From: Bacteroidota bacterium
GTDB taxonomy: Bacteria; Bacteroidota; Bacteroidia; UKL13-3
Assembly (NCBI GenBank): GCA_947453415.1
Contig: CANGGG010000006.1
Span: 1-64,000 of the forward strand
Reading direction: 5' to 3'
Length of the DNA stretch: 64,000 nucleotides
Position numbers and translations under genes: made by a program. Numbering within the stretch: position 1 is the first letter of the stretch; each line of letters opens with the position of its first letter. A model generated the notes under the pieces. The model was not told the DNA's origin and did no database searches. It was given only the letters and a program-made list of their open reading frames with translations. This document shows positions 18,414-27,999 of the stretch, piece after piece.

Positions 18414-18641
18414 ATGATGAATCTTACACAGTTGAATTTTGGGAAAAAAGCCATAATTACTAAAGTAAATGGGCAATTATTAGCGCTCAAACTTTTTGAA
18501 ATGGGAATATTACCTGGTGAAACAGTGGCGCTTTCAAATGTAGCTCCTTTTGGCGATCCAATAGCCATTAATTTGAGTGAAAGTAAAGTTTGTTTGCGCA
18601 TGCAAGATGCAAAATGTATAGAAATTAAATTAATAGATTAA
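18414..18641 (+). CDS. feoA: FeoA-domain protein of ferrous iron transport
   Basis: A 75-residue SH3-like FeoA protein, a partner of FeoB. The domain is MNLTQLNFGKKAIITKVNGQLLALKLFEMGILPGETVAL...PFGDPIAINLSESKVCLRMQDAKCI in outline, with the usual LxxxGxxPG core. The frame is open further upstream (ATG at 18384, and to 18288), but family length supports the ATG pair at 18414/18417. Its TAA is directly followed by the TTG start of feoB. Iron control (Fur) is expected, but I did not identify a clear Fur box. Confidence 0.88.
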   Translation: MMNLTQLNFGKKAIITKVNGQLLALKLFEMGILPGETVALSNVAPFGDPIAINLSESKVCLRMQDAKCIEIKLID

Positions 18642-20759
18642 TTGGAACAAAAAGAAATAACAGTTGCGCTTGTTGGCAATCCAAATTGTGGTAAAACCAG
18701 TTTGTTTAATGCACTAACAGGTTTGAACCATAAGGTTTCAAATTTTCCAGGCACAACCGTTGAAAAGAAAACTGGTTCGTTTAAATTAAGTAGTTCTAAA
18801 ACTGCGCATATCATTGATTTGCCTGGTACTTACAGCCTTTATCCTAAAAGTGCTGATGAGCTAGTTACCTACGATATTCTTAGAAATAAATCGGAAAACT
18901 ACTATCCCGATTTAGTTATTTTTATTGCTGATGCCAGTAATTTAAAAAGAAATTTATTGCTTTTCACCCAAGTAGCCGATTTGGAAGTTCCTGTTATACT
19001 AGTACTGAATATGCTAGATGTAGCCGAACGAAGAGGCATAAAATATGATATTGAAAAATTAAAAGAGAAACTTAAAGTTCCAATTATTTGCATCAATGCA
19101 CGAAAAAAAGAAGGCATTGAAAAAATAAAAGCAATTTTATTGGATGAAAAAGCAAGGATTACTGCTCAGTTTTTTAGCCTACAAAAAGTAAATCCCAAAT
19201 TGCTCGATGAAATTGCTACTATAAACGATAAACGTAACAAATATTCAGCTTTACAATATTCAATCAACGCATCTAACTTACTAACAGAAAAAGCAATCAA
19301 ACTGAATGAAATATTTAACAAATATGAATTTGATTGCATTGGTTTTCAAGAAGACGAAGTTTTAACTCGTTATCAAATTATAGATGAAGCGGTAAAACAT
19401 GCACGCATCAAAAATATTACACAATTAAAAGCTTCCATTACTGCCAAAGTTGATAAAATATTGACCCATCGCTATTATGGAATTTCTATTTTTTTAGTGC
19501 TACTTTTAATGGTTTTTCAAGCCATGTTCAGCTGGAGCGAATACCCAAAAGAATGGATTGAATATGGTTTAAAAGTATTTACCGATTATATTCAAAACAC
19601 ATTACCACCAGGCGTTTTAAACGATTTAATTGTGCATGGAATTTTAGCAGGCTTAACCGGTGTATTAATTTTTTTACCTCAAATCATTTTACTGTTTTTA
19701 TTCATTGCCATTTTAGAAGATGTGGGTTACATGGCTCGTGTTGGTTTTATAATGGATAGAATTATGCGTCCGTTTGGGATGAATGGGAAATCAATTGTTC
19801 CATTAATAGGCGGAATGGCTTGCGCTGTTCCAAGTATCATGGCTTCGCGGAGCATTGAAAACAAAAAAGAACGTTTAATAACTATTTTGGTAACTCCGTT
19901 AATGAGTTGCTCTGCACGCTTACCCGTTTACACTTTGCTCATCAGTATGTTACTAAAAGACACTGCCAAATGGGGTCCCTTTAACGTGCATGGATTAATA
20001 CTCATGCTCATGTATTTGATTGGTTTTTTTGCTGCCATTATGAGTGCTTGGATGTTTAAATTTTTTATCAAACAAAAAGAAAAAACATTCTTTATTTTAG
20101 AATTACCAGGCTATAAAATTCCCTTAATTTCAAATTTGTTAATTACCATTTATGAAAAAGGAAGCGCTTTTGTATTTGGAGCAGGAAAAATAATTATTGC
20201 AGTTTCGGTTATTCTTTGGGTTTTAGCATCTACTGGGCCGCACTCTAATATTCAAAACATAGAAACAAAATACACTGCCATTATAAATAACGACACCACT
20301 TCAGCAATAGCAAAAAAAGAATTGAGTTTACAAATGAATTCCCAAAAACTAGAAGCAAGTTATGCAGGTGAATTTGGTAAATTAATAGAACCCATCATCC
20401 GTCCTTTGGGCTTTGATTGGAAAATAGGAATTGCCTTGCTAACATCCATGGCAGCCCGTGAAGTTTTTGTTGGAACCATGAATACCATATACAGTGTAAA
20501 CGATGATGGAGATAATAGTTTTGGACATATTAAAACCAAAATGATGGCCGAAATAAATCCACGTACAGGAAAGCCAAGTTATAATACTGCCACGTTCTTA
20601 TCGCTGCTTATTTTTTATGCTTTTGCTTTGCAATGTATGAGCACAGTAGCCATTGTAAAAAAAGAAACAGATAGCATCAAATGGCCCATTATTCAGTTTA
20701 TTTATTTAACTACTTTGGCTTACGGTAGTAGCTTTTTAGTTTATAATTTATTTAGTTAG
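18642..20759 (+). CDS. feoB: FeoB, ferrous iron transporter GTPase
   Basis: A 705-residue Fe(II) transporter. N-terminal G domain: P loop GNPNCGKTSLFN, G2 NFPGTTVE, G3 DLPGTYSL, G4 LNMLDVAE. Then a GDI-like spacer and a membrane domain of about eight helices with the Cys-containing gate motifs (GGMACAVPSIMASR and LMSCSARLPVY). The first codon is TTG, immediately after the feoA stop, so the two genes are translationally coupled. Length is typical for a Bacteroidota FeoB. Confidence 0.95.
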   Translation: MEQKEITVALVGNPNCGKTSLFNALTGLNHKVSNFPGTTVEKKTGSFKLSSSKTAHIIDLPGTYSLYPKSADELVTYDILRNKSENYYPDLVIFIADASNLKRNLLLFTQVADLEVPVILVLNMLDVAERRGIKYDIEKLKEKLKVPIICINARKKEGIEKIKAILLDEKARITAQFFSLQKVNPKLLDEIATINDKRNKYSALQYSINASNLLTEKAIKLNEIFNKYEFDCIGFQEDEVLTRYQIIDEAVKHARIKNITQLKASITAKVDKILTHRYYGISIFLVLLLMVFQAMFSWSEYPKEWIEYGLKVFTDYIQNTLPPGVLNDLIVHGILAGLTGVLIFLPQIILLFLFIAILEDVGYMARVGFIMDRIMRPFGMNGKSIVPLIGGMACAVPSIMASRSIENKKERLITILVTPLMSCSARLPVYTLLISMLLKDTAKWGPFNVHGLILMLMYLIGFFAAIMSAWMFKFFIKQKEKTFFILELPGYKIPLISNLLITIYEKGSAFVFGAGKIIIAVSVILWVLASTGPHSNIQNIETKYTAIINNDTTSAIAKKELSLQMNSQKLEASYAGEFGKLIEPIIRPLGFDWKIGIALLTSMAAREVFVGTMNTIYSVNDDGDNSFGHIKTKMMAEINPRTGKPSYNTATFLSLLIFYAFALQCMSTVAIVKKETDSIKWPIIQFIYLTTLAYGSSFLVYNLFS

Positions 20760-20785
20760 AAGGGCTGCTGGCAACTATATTAATT

Positions 20786-20941
20786 ATGAAAACAAAAGAT
20801 TTAAATATAAAAGACGATGAACTTGATTCAAATAAAACTTTTGTTTTAGAAAATTTAAGTGAATCTGTAAATAAATTGAATTTGGTAAATGAAGGAAAAC
20901 TAAAAACTCGAAACGCTGAAGAGCTATTTGATGAGTTATAA
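20786..20941 (+). CDS. 51-residue charged protein, orphan antitoxin-like
   Basis: A small ORF beginning MKTKDLNIKDDELDSNKT and ending TRNAEELFDEL. It is strongly charged and apparently helical, with a sequence style like the short RelB/Phd-type antitoxins of Bacteroidota, but no toxin gene follows (the next gene is a FAD oxidoreductase). It begins 26 bp after feoB and may ride on the feo transcript. Coding status rests on frame, codon use and a clean start and stop; I cannot assign a family. Confidence 0.45.
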   Translation: MKTKDLNIKDDELDSNKTFVLENLSESVNKLNLVNEGKLKTRNAEELFDEL

Positions 20942-21053
20942 AATAATGCCCTTGTTTAGCGAAGAGTCACCAACGAGAACTATATTGATATTTTTGTCAT
21001 AACTAAAACTATTTGTTACTATTGCAAACCTATTTTAGGATAAAAACCTAACT

Positions 21054-22622
21054 ATGAAAAAAACACTAGAATTAACTGGATTACCAGAAGAATTAGGCCA
21101 TACCGAAGGCATCAAAAAATTCATCAGTAAATATCATGGCATTGCTGCCAATGAAATTTCGGACATGGTGTTTCAAAAAAAATCGATTGATGCACGCAAA
21201 AAACCAGTTAGAATTAACTTAACTGTTGATGTTTTTATCAATGAAAATCCTGCAAAAGAAAACATTGAATTTGATTTTAAAAATGTAACCAATGCGCAAG
21301 AAGTTGCCATTATTGGTGCGGGTCCTGCGGGTTTATTTGCTGCTTTGCAATTAATAGAATTAGGTTTAAAACCTGTCATTTTTGAACGAGGAAAAAACGT
21401 TAAAGAACGCAGACGTGATTTAGCCAATATTACCAAAAACAATACGGTAAATCCTGAAAGCAATTACTGCTTTGGCGAAGGTGGCGCAGGAACCTATAGC
21501 GATGGTAAATTATATACACGTGCATCCAAGCGTGGCGATGTAAATCGAATTTTAAAACTATTGGTTTACCATGGTGCCGATGAAAGTATTTTATACGAAA
21601 GTCACCCACACATTGGTACTAATAAATTGCCACATATTATTGAAAAAATCAGGGAAACAATTACTAACTGCGGAGGCGAAATTCATTTTAACTCCAAACT
21701 CACCGACATAGAATTGGACGGTGATAAAATAAAGTCAATTACTATCTCCAATAATGAAATCCAACATTCAAAATTCAACATCCAAAATCTAATTTTGGCA
21801 ACGGGTCATTCCGCACGAGATATTTTTGAATTGTTGCACCGCAAGCAAATCATGATAGAAGCCAAACCATTTGCATTAGGCGTTCGGGTGGAACATCCAC
21901 AAGCATTAATTGACAGCATTCAATATCGCTGTGGAACGCAAAGAAGCGAATATTTGCCAGCGGCAAGTTATAGCTTAGTGGAGCAAGTAAATGGCCGTGG
22001 AGTGTTTAGTTTTTGTATGTGTCCGGGTGGAATTATTGCACCTGCCATGACTGCTCCTGGCGAAATAGTGGTAAATGGTTGGAGTCCTTCTAAACGAAAT
22101 AATCCTTTTGCCAATTCGGGCATGGTGGTTTCAATTAATGCCGAAGATTTTAAAGACTTTGAAAAATATGGACCATTGGCTGGCATGTATTTTCAAAAAA
22201 TGGTGGAGCAAAATTGTTTTGAACAAGGCAATCAAACCTTGCAAGCACCTGCCCAACGCATGATAGATTTTGTGAATAATAAATCATCATCTACATTACC
22301 CAATAACTCTTATTTACCGGGAACGGTAAGTAGAAATTTAAATGAAATATTGCCCAATTATGTAGCAAAAAGTTTACAAGGAGCTATGAAAGCTTTTGGA
22401 AAAAAAATGAATGGTTATTATAGCAACGAAGCTATTTTATTAGCTACCGAAAGCCGCACTTCATCGCCAGTTCGCATACCAAGGAACAAAGAAACATTTG
22501 AGCACATTCAAATAAAAGGTTTGTATCCGTGTGCTGAAGGTGCGGGCTATGCAGGCGGAATAGTAAGTGCCGCCATGGATGGGGAAAATTGTGCCAAGGC
22601 AATTGGCATGTCTTTAGGATAA
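21054..22622 (+). CDS. FAD-dependent NAD(P)/FAD oxidoreductase (COG2509-like)
   Basis: A 522-residue FAD-binding dehydrogenase. An N-terminal domain of about 80 residues precedes the dinucleotide fold (VAIIGAGPAGLFAALQLIELG) with the following FERGKNVKERRRD. Other family features are the YCFGEGGAGTYSDGKLYTR motif, FALGVRVEHPQ and a C-terminal FAD site (GLYPCAEGAGYAGGIVSAAMDG). The physiological substrate is unknown. A stretch encoding HSKFNIQN corresponds to a short repeat that also occurs in an intergenic region at 46.6 kb. Confidence 0.9.
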   Translation: MKKTLELTGLPEELGHTEGIKKFISKYHGIAANEISDMVFQKKSIDARKKPVRINLTVDVFINENPAKENIEFDFKNVTNAQEVAIIGAGPAGLFAALQLIELGLKPVIFERGKNVKERRRDLANITKNNTVNPESNYCFGEGGAGTYSDGKLYTRASKRGDVNRILKLLVYHGADESILYESHPHIGTNKLPHIIEKIRETITNCGGEIHFNSKLTDIELDGDKIKSITISNNEIQHSKFNIQNLILATGHSARDIFELLHRKQIMIEAKPFALGVRVEHPQALIDSIQYRCGTQRSEYLPAASYSLVEQVNGRGVFSFCMCPGGIIAPAMTAPGEIVVNGWSPSKRNNPFANSGMVVSINAEDFKDFEKYGPLAGMYFQKMVEQNCFEQGNQTLQAPAQRMIDFVNNKSSSTLPNNSYLPGTVSRNLNEILPNYVAKSLQGAMKAFGKKMNGYYSNEAILLATESRTSSPVRIPRNKETFEHIQIKGLYPCAEGAGYAGGIVSAAMDGENCAKAIGMSLG

Positions 22623-22679
22623 TAATTTACTGTAACATTTTTATGTTTGAATACGTTACACAAACTAAAATTATTAAAA

Positions 22680-23108
22680 ATGAACATCATCAATTTACAA
22701 CTATCAAAAAAAGCAGTTTTATCATTTGCTTGTATTTTTCTTTCATTTATTTCATTTGCACAAGTTTCCCAAAGTGATACATTATATGTAAAAAGCATGT
22801 ATTTTTATCAAAATGGAAAGTTTATAAGCTTTGCAAAAGTTAAAAAAATGTGCGCGCAATTTCCAGAAACACAATCAAAAATAAAAACCATTAAAAAATT
22901 TCGATTGTATGCATATCCGCAAGCTGTAATTACAGGATTGTCAGTTGGATTTGGACTGGGACAAATATTAAACAATAATGTAAACATTAACTCGGTAATG
23001 CTACTTAGCAGCGGTTTGGTTTGTCATATAAACTTATATTTCCAACAGAAAATAAAACAAAATCAAATGAAAGAATTAGCAGAATTGTATAATCAACATT
23101 TGAATTAG
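22680..23108 (+). CDS. Secreted/membrane protein of unknown function
   Basis: The ATG at 22680 gives a 142-residue protein with a signal peptide (LSFACIFLSFISFAQ). The mature region has a basic stretch followed by a hydrophobic span (VITGLSVGFGLGQIL) and another (VMLLSSGLVCHINLY), so it may be an inner-membrane protein with two helices. No family recognised. It lies between the oxidoreductase and the permease, all on the plus strand. Confidence 0.6.
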   Translation: MNIINLQLSKKAVLSFACIFLSFISFAQVSQSDTLYVKSMYFYQNGKFISFAKVKKMCAQFPETQSKIKTIKKFRLYAYPQAVITGLSVGFGLGQILNNNVNINSVMLLSSGLVCHINLYFQQKIKQNQMKELAELYNQHLN

Positions 23109-23172
23109 TTTAAAAATTCAATATTTAAAATAAGTACTCAATTAATCAATTATTCAAATTCCACTTCTTTTT

Positions 23173-23215
23173 ATTTATAATTGACCGTTGATTTTTCAAT
23201 CAACAAATTATAAAT
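23173..23215 (+). promoter_or_regulatory. Hairpin over the permease start codon
   Basis: ATTTATAATT (23173-23182) is perfectly complementary to AATTATAAAT (23206-23215), and inside this GTTGATT pairs with AATCAAC around a TTTC loop. The ATG of the permease is at 23214-23216, so the outer AU-rich stem covers the start codon and the ribosome-binding region. This could give translational or temperature-dependent control, though no such function is known. Confidence 0.6.
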
Positions 23216-24602
23216 GAATAAAAAACTAAATTTATTAGATAGCATCATGCTCATCATGGGTAGCATGATAGGCTCAGGAATTTTCATAGTTTCAGCCGGA
23301 ATGCTTAGCGAATTAGGAACGCCAACCATGCTCATTTTAGCTTGGGTAGTAACTGCTATTCTTACCATTTTTGCTGCGTTAAGTTATGGCGAATTAGCCG
23401 CATTAATGCCTAAAGCCGGTGGGCAATATGTATATTTAAAAGAAGCCTATTCCCCATTGTTTGGTTTTTTGTATGGTTGGACATTATTTACCATAATTCA
23501 AACAGGAACCATTGCTGCCGTGGCCGTGGGTTTTGCAAAATTTACAGGCGTTATTTTTCCGATTTTTAGCGAAAAAAATATTTTATTTTCTTGGATAATA
23601 AGCAATTCATATACTTTAAATATTAGTGCTGCACAACTGTTAGGCATTTCATTGATAGCACTGCTAACCATTTTCAATTTTGGGAAAGTAAAACATGCAG
23701 CCTTGCTTCAAAACGTTTTTACCATAGCTAAAATTGCTTCATTGTTGTTCATAATTTTTGCAGGTTTGTATTTTATTTTAACCAATAAACAAGTATTAGC
23801 ACCCGTTCAAAACTTATCAACTCCATTAAAATTATCAACTCCATTAACTTTTAACATAGGCATTTTTGCGGCAGCATTAGTAGGCTCCATTTTTAGTGCA
23901 GATGCTTGGAACAACATTACTTTTACAGCAGGTGAAATAGAAAATCCTAAGCGAAATTTACCTTTATCGTTATTAATTGGAACAGGAAGTGTTTTGTTTT
24001 TATATGTATTGATCAATTTTATTTACATCAATGCACTTTCTATTTCCGAAATTCAACATGCAGAACAAAGCAGGGTTGGTACATTATTATTACAAAAAGT
24101 TTTTGGCGATAATGGTGCAATTATCATGGCAGTGTTAATTATGGTGTCAACTTTTGGTTGCGTGAATGGAATCATTTTAAGCGGTTCACGCGTTTATAAA
24201 GTAATGGCCGATGAAGGATTGTTTTTTAAACAAGCCAGCGAATTAAACAAACATCAATCGCCACAAAAATCATTGATTTACCAAGGAATTTGGGCAAGCA
24301 TATTAGTGCTTTCTGGTTCTTATGGCGACTTGCTGGATTATGTAGTATTTGCAGTTTTAATATTCTATATTTTAACAGTTGGTGCTGTATTTGTTTTACG
24401 CAAAAAATTGCCAAATGCTGAACGACCTTATCAAGTAATTGCTTATCCAATATTGCCAGCGGTATACATCATTATGGCAATCATCATTTGCGTAAGTTTA
24501 TTGATTTTTAAAACAGCTTTTGCCTTTTCTGGCTTGTGTTTGGTATTATTAGGAGTACCCGTTTATTATATTTTAAAAAAGAAAAATGGTCAAAATAATT
24601 AG
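23214..24602 (+). CDS. APC-family amino acid permease
   Basis: A 462-residue transporter with about 12 membrane helices of the amino acid-polyamine-organocation superfamily. The N-terminal helix-1 motif IMGSMIGSGIFIVSAGM, the LSYGELAALMPKAGGQYVYLKEAY motif and the following SPLFGFLYGW are characteristic. It resembles the LAT-like/serine-threonine exchanger subgroup; the substrate is not predictable. Its 3' end overlaps the next gene by 17 bp, so the two are co-translated. A hairpin covers its start. Confidence 0.92.
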   Translation: MNKKLNLLDSIMLIMGSMIGSGIFIVSAGMLSELGTPTMLILAWVVTAILTIFAALSYGELAALMPKAGGQYVYLKEAYSPLFGFLYGWTLFTIIQTGTIAAVAVGFAKFTGVIFPIFSEKNILFSWIISNSYTLNISAAQLLGISLIALLTIFNFGKVKHAALLQNVFTIAKIASLLFIIFAGLYFILTNKQVLAPVQNLSTPLKLSTPLTFNIGIFAAALVGSIFSADAWNNITFTAGEIENPKRNLPLSLLIGTGSVLFLYVLINFIYINALSISEIQHAEQSRVGTLLLQKVFGDNGAIIMAVLIMVSTFGCVNGIILSGSRVYKVMADEGLFFKQASELNKHQSPQKSLIYQGIWASILVLSGSYGDLLDYVVFAVLIFYILTVGAVFVLRKKLPNAERPYQVIAYPILPAVYIIMAIIICVSLLIFKTAFAFSGLCLVLLGVPVYYILKKKNGQNN

Positions 24603-25698
24603 TCTTTATTTTCTAATTTTATTTTCTAATTTTTGCTTTGCAAGCAATGATTCATTGTGGTATAAAAACACTTCATATTTTTTGAGAACAAATTTGCATC
24701 ATGGATTTATTTGGTCGCATTCAGCCAGCGCAGAACATTCAAGTAATGCATTGGTATTGGGTTTGGAATTTGAATTACTTCGAAAACGTAACGATAATTT
24801 CGATAGTCACTTTAACAAAAAAGGATTTTTAACGGGATTTGGAATCAATTATTTTTATTTTGACAATACCATTTTTGGTAACAATGTAAATGCATTTTAT
24901 ACCTTAGAATCTACCTTCATTAAAACAAAAAAACTTAATTTGGGAATCAAAGCAAATGGTGGATTTAATTTTGTGAGCAATCCGTATGATAAAATTTCAA
25001 ATCCATTAAACAGGTCGTTTAGCAGTTATATTAATTTTTATTTAGGATTAGGATTAGTTGCTAATTATAAAATAAATGATGCAAATGAAATAAGCGCCAA
25101 AGTAATGCTGAATCATTTTTCAAATGGCGGAAATAAAAGTCCTAATTTAGGTGTAAATTTTTTTACAGCAGCTTTATCCTACCAAATTAACATTGCGCCT
25201 AATGTTTCAAAACCACTAGATTTAAAGAGAAGAAACGGACCATTTGAAAGCAAAAATAATTGGCAAATAGCGGCTTATGCAACTTATAAAAATACACCAG
25301 TAAGTTTGGATAAATATTTTTGGGTAAATGGAATTGCAATGAGTTATCATCATCCATTTGGCATAAAAAAAGCGCATGCTTTGGTGCTTGGCGCAGAATT
25401 GATCAACGATCAATCAATTGAATATAGAATGTGGTTTGATAAACGTGATTCGTTAAATTATTTGAGAGTTGGTTCTTTAATTGGACACGAGTTTTTATTC
25501 CACCGATTTACTTGGGGACAATATTTTGGGGTGTATTTATACAAAGAAGTGCCTTATTTTAACTGGATTTACCACAGGCATACCATTGCTTATAAAATAA
25601 ATAAAAATTGGAGTGTAGGTGTTTCATTATTTGCAAATAACCAAAATGCAAATTTTACAGATTATAGAGTTATTTATAGATGGAATACAAAAAAATAA
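24586..25698 (+). CDS. Acyloxyacyl hydrolase / PagL-like lipid A deacylase
   Basis: A 370-residue protein with a signal peptide (LYFLILFSNFCFAS) and a beta-barrel pattern. The stretch NHFSNGGNKSPNLGVNFF resembles the PagL active-site region, with the His and Ser of the catalytic triad, and the N-terminal LHHGFIWSHS is typical of Bacteroidota acyloxyacyl hydrolase proteins. PagL removes the 3-O acyl chain of lipid A at the outer membrane. The extra C-terminal half is a second barrel-like region. It overlaps the permease by 17 bp. The activity is inferred from motif only. Confidence 0.6.
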   Translation: MVKIISLYFLILFSNFCFASNDSLWYKNTSYFLRTNLHHGFIWSHSASAEHSSNALVLGLEFELLRKRNDNFDSHFNKKGFLTGFGINYFYFDNTIFGNNVNAFYTLESTFIKTKKLNLGIKANGGFNFVSNPYDKISNPLNRSFSSYINFYLGLGLVANYKINDANEISAKVMLNHFSNGGNKSPNLGVNFFTAALSYQINIAPNVSKPLDLKRRNGPFESKNNWQIAAYATYKNTPVSLDKYFWVNGIAMSYHHPFGIKKAHALVLGAELINDQSIEYRMWFDKRDSLNYLRVGSLIGHEFLFHRFTWGQYFGVYLYKEVPYFNWIYHRHTIAYKINKNWSVGVSLFANNQNANFTDYRVIYRWNTKK

Positions 25699-26274
25699 TT
25701 ATTTTTTCCAGCGTTCGGAAACTTCTAAATTGTAGTTTATAAAATCCAAAACTCCTTTGTCGTAAATTGCATTTCCTAATGAATTTCCATTTTCGTCTAA
25801 TACATCTTTTGTAAAATGCGATTCAAATATTTTAGGGGAAATAAATGAATAACTGTTACTAAAACTTACTAATTTACCAACTACTTGTGACAATTGTAAG
25901 CAAGGCATTTTACCTCCTTTTCCCGAGGATACGCCAATAAATGCAAAAGTTTTTTCATTGAATAAATCAATAAAATCCTTCACCCCTATTGCATTATACA
26001 TGTTTAATAATTCAGGTGTTGCACTCCAGTTATATTCTGGCGAAATGGTAATGACCAAATCGGCATTTCGCCAATTAGTTATCAAATTTTCCTGAAAAGT
26101 AGTCAAATTATTTTCATCTACTTTTCCTTGATTAATTAATGGTAAATCATAAAAAGTAAAATCAACCACACTGCTTAAATGGTTCAAGTTTTTTAACTGC
26201 AATTGGATGGCTTTTGCCACGCGTAAAGTATTATTATTTGCTCTGGCCGAGCCACTGATGATTGCTACGTTCAT
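25699..26274 (-). CDS. NADPH-dependent FMN reductase
   Basis: A 191-residue flavodoxin-like NAD(P)H:FMN reductase. The N-terminal MNVAIISGSARANNNTLR holds the FMN phosphate-binding loop (SGSxRxxN), and TISPEYNWSATPELLN is the family PEYNxSxxxxLKN motif. Length is typical. It ends one base past the stop of the PagL-like gene (convergent) and lies 9 bp downstream of meaB, so it may be part of the meaB-pyrH transcript. The substrate is unknown. Confidence 0.88.
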   Translation of the reverse strand: MNVAIISGSARANNNTLRVAKAIQLQLKNLNHLSSVVDFTFYDLPLINQGKVDENNLTTFQENLITNWRNADLVITISPEYNWSATPELLNMYNAIGVKDFIDLFNEKTFAFIGVSSGKGGKMPCLQLSQVVGKLVSFSNSYSFISPKIFESHFTKDVLDENGNSLGNAIYDKGVLDFINYNLEVSERWKK

Positions 26275-26283
26275 TTAAAATAT

Positions 26284-27186
26284 TTAGTTTGTAAACTTTT
26301 TAACAAAACGATAGATGTTAAAGTTTTGCTGATTGCTAATTTGTTGGAGTTCGTTTAAAATTTGCTCAAAATTTAAATCTTTAACTCTTTGATTTTTAAT
26401 TAGCATCACTGCTTTTTCAGCCAATAATAAATTCTTTTTATCAAATAAATTATCTGCATGCTGGTGTTTAATAATTGCCAATTCTAATGCTTGCATTCCT
26501 TCATATTTGTGAGCAATAGTTTTTACAACAGGCGTTTCCCAATCGCTGGTAGCGTTACCATGAGTTAGTGCACACAAATTTTTATAAAAAGTATCCGCAC
26601 CATTCCTATCCGATTTATTTAAAACAAAAACATCGGCAATTTCCATTACACCACTTTTGATGGTTTGAATGTCATCGCCAGCTTCAGGTACTAAAACCAA
26701 AACAGTGGTATCGGCTAAACTAGCTATTTCCACTTCACTTTGGCCTACACCCACAGTTTCAATGATTACATAATCAAAATTAGCCGCACGAATTAAATCA
26801 GCTACTTCAAAAATTTTAGGAGACAATCCGCCCAAACTTCCTCGGGTGGCCATGCTTCTAATAAAAATATTTGGGTTTAAAAAATGTTCCTCCATTCTTA
26901 ACCTATCGCCCATTAATGAACCTTTATTAAAAGGCGAACTTGGGTCAACGGCAATGATGGCTACTTTTTTGTTTTGGCTTAATAAATGTTTTGCAAACGC
27001 ATTGATTAGAGTACTTTTACCTGCACCAGGTGGGCCTGTAACACCAATAATTGGAACTTTTTTATTAAAATTTATTCCTTCTAAAAGTGATTCATAGCCT
27101 TCACTATTATTTTCTACTAATGAAATTGCGCGAGCTAAAGCACGTTTATTTCCATTTTGTAAATCAACTAATAACTGTGAAAACAT
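26284..27186 (-). CDS. meaB: MeaB/ArgK-type GTPase of methylmalonyl-CoA mutase
   Basis: A 300-residue P-loop GTPase that helps load cobalamin and protects methylmalonyl-CoA mutase. Walker A is GVTGPPGAGKSTLINAF (residues 48-64), followed by AVDPSSPFNKGSLMGDRLRM, MATRGSLGGL and the G4 NKSDRNG. Length is close to the family. It follows pyrH by 14 bp; in many bacteria frr occupies this place. The mutase genes are not in the window, but an acyl-CoA carboxylase subunit is at 56.9 kb, compatible with branched or odd-chain acyl-CoA use. Confidence 0.9.
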   Translation of the reverse strand: MFSQLLVDLQNGNKRALARAISLVENNSEGYESLLEGINFNKKVPIIGVTGPPGAGKSTLINAFAKHLLSQNKKVAIIAVDPSSPFNKGSLMGDRLRMEEHFLNPNIFIRSMATRGSLGGLSPKIFEVADLIRAANFDYVIIETVGVGQSEVEIASLADTTVLVLVPEAGDDIQTIKSGVMEIADVFVLNKSDRNGADTFYKNLCALTHGNATSDWETPVVKTIAHKYEGMQALELAIIKHQHADNLFDKKNLLLAEKAVMLIKNQRVKDLNFEQILNELQQISNQQNFNIYRFVKKFTN

Positions 27187-27200
27187 ACGAATAAATTATT

Positions 27201-27908
27201 TTAGCAAACTAAAGTTCCAACGGTTTCACCTTGACAAACTTTTAAAAAGTTACCTTCTTTATTCATGTCAAAAACTACAATTGCTAATTTATTTTCTTGG
27301 CAAAGTGTAATTGCAGTCATGTCCATTACGTTTAAACCACGTTCGTAAACTTCTTGGTAACTAATGGTATCAAATTTAGTAGCATTGCTATCTTTTTCAG
27401 GATCGGCAGTATATATTCCATCCACACGTGTTCCTTTTAAAACTAACTCCGCACCCACTTCTACTGCCCTTAATGAAGCCGCTGAATCTGTTGTAAAATA
27501 TGGATTTCCTGTTCCTGCTCCAAAAATTACAACTCTACCTTTTTCTAAATGTCGGATGGCACGTCTGCGAATAAAAGGTTCACTAATTTGTTCCATTTTT
27601 ATGGCAGAAAGCAATCTAGTTTTGATACCATATTTTTCAAAAGCACCTTGCAAAGCCATGGCATTGATAACAGTTGCAAGCATTCCCATATAATCTCCTT
27701 GCGCCCTATCAACTATTCCTCCAGCCACACCTTGTACACCTCTAAAAATATTACCACCACCAATAACAACGGCAACTTCCACACCCATATCAGCAACTTG
27801 TTTTACTTCACGGGCATATTGTTCTAATATTTTAGGATCAATACCATATTGTTGATCGCCCATTAAGGCTTCACCACTTAATTTTAAGAGTACGCGTTTA
27901 TATTTCAT
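27201..27908 (-). CDS. pyrH: UMP kinase
   Basis: A 235-residue UMP kinase of the amino acid kinase fold, which makes UDP from UMP. Visible: [21 protein letters not shown], the GGGNIFRG motif, [19 protein letters not shown], and the DP(E/K)KD region of the family. Length is typical. It follows the tsf gene in the usual rpsB-tsf-pyrH order, separated by a terminator-like hairpin. Confidence 0.96.
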   Translation of the reverse strand: MKYKRVLLKLSGEALMGDQQYGIDPKILEQYAREVKQVADMGVEVAVVIGGGNIFRGVQGVAGGIVDRAQGDYMGMLATVINAMALQGAFEKYGIKTRLLSAIKMEQISEPFIRRRAIRHLEKGRVVIFGAGTGNPYFTTDSAASLRAVEVGAELVLKGTRVDGIYTADPEKDSNATKFDTISYQEVYERGLNVMDMTAITLCQENKLAIVVFDMNKEGNFLKVCQGETVGTLVC

Positions 27909-27960
27909 TTTGAATATTTTTATAAAATTAACAATAATTTATTAAATGCAATAATAGTAC

Positions 27961-27992
27961 AAAAAAAAAGTCCCTTGTGAGGGACTTTTAAA
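27961..27992 (-). terminator. Intrinsic terminator after tsf
   Basis: AAAAGTCCCT / AGGGACTTTT stem with a TGTG loop, followed on the minus strand by nine T residues, 10 bp past the tsf stop codon. Confidence 0.9.
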
Positions 27993-27999
27993 GATTTTA

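Noticed and set aside
24586-25698. The PagL-like gene as a simple porin
   Set aside because: The NHFSNGG motif and N-terminal LHHGF pattern fit acyloxyacyl hydrolases better, though this remains moderate.
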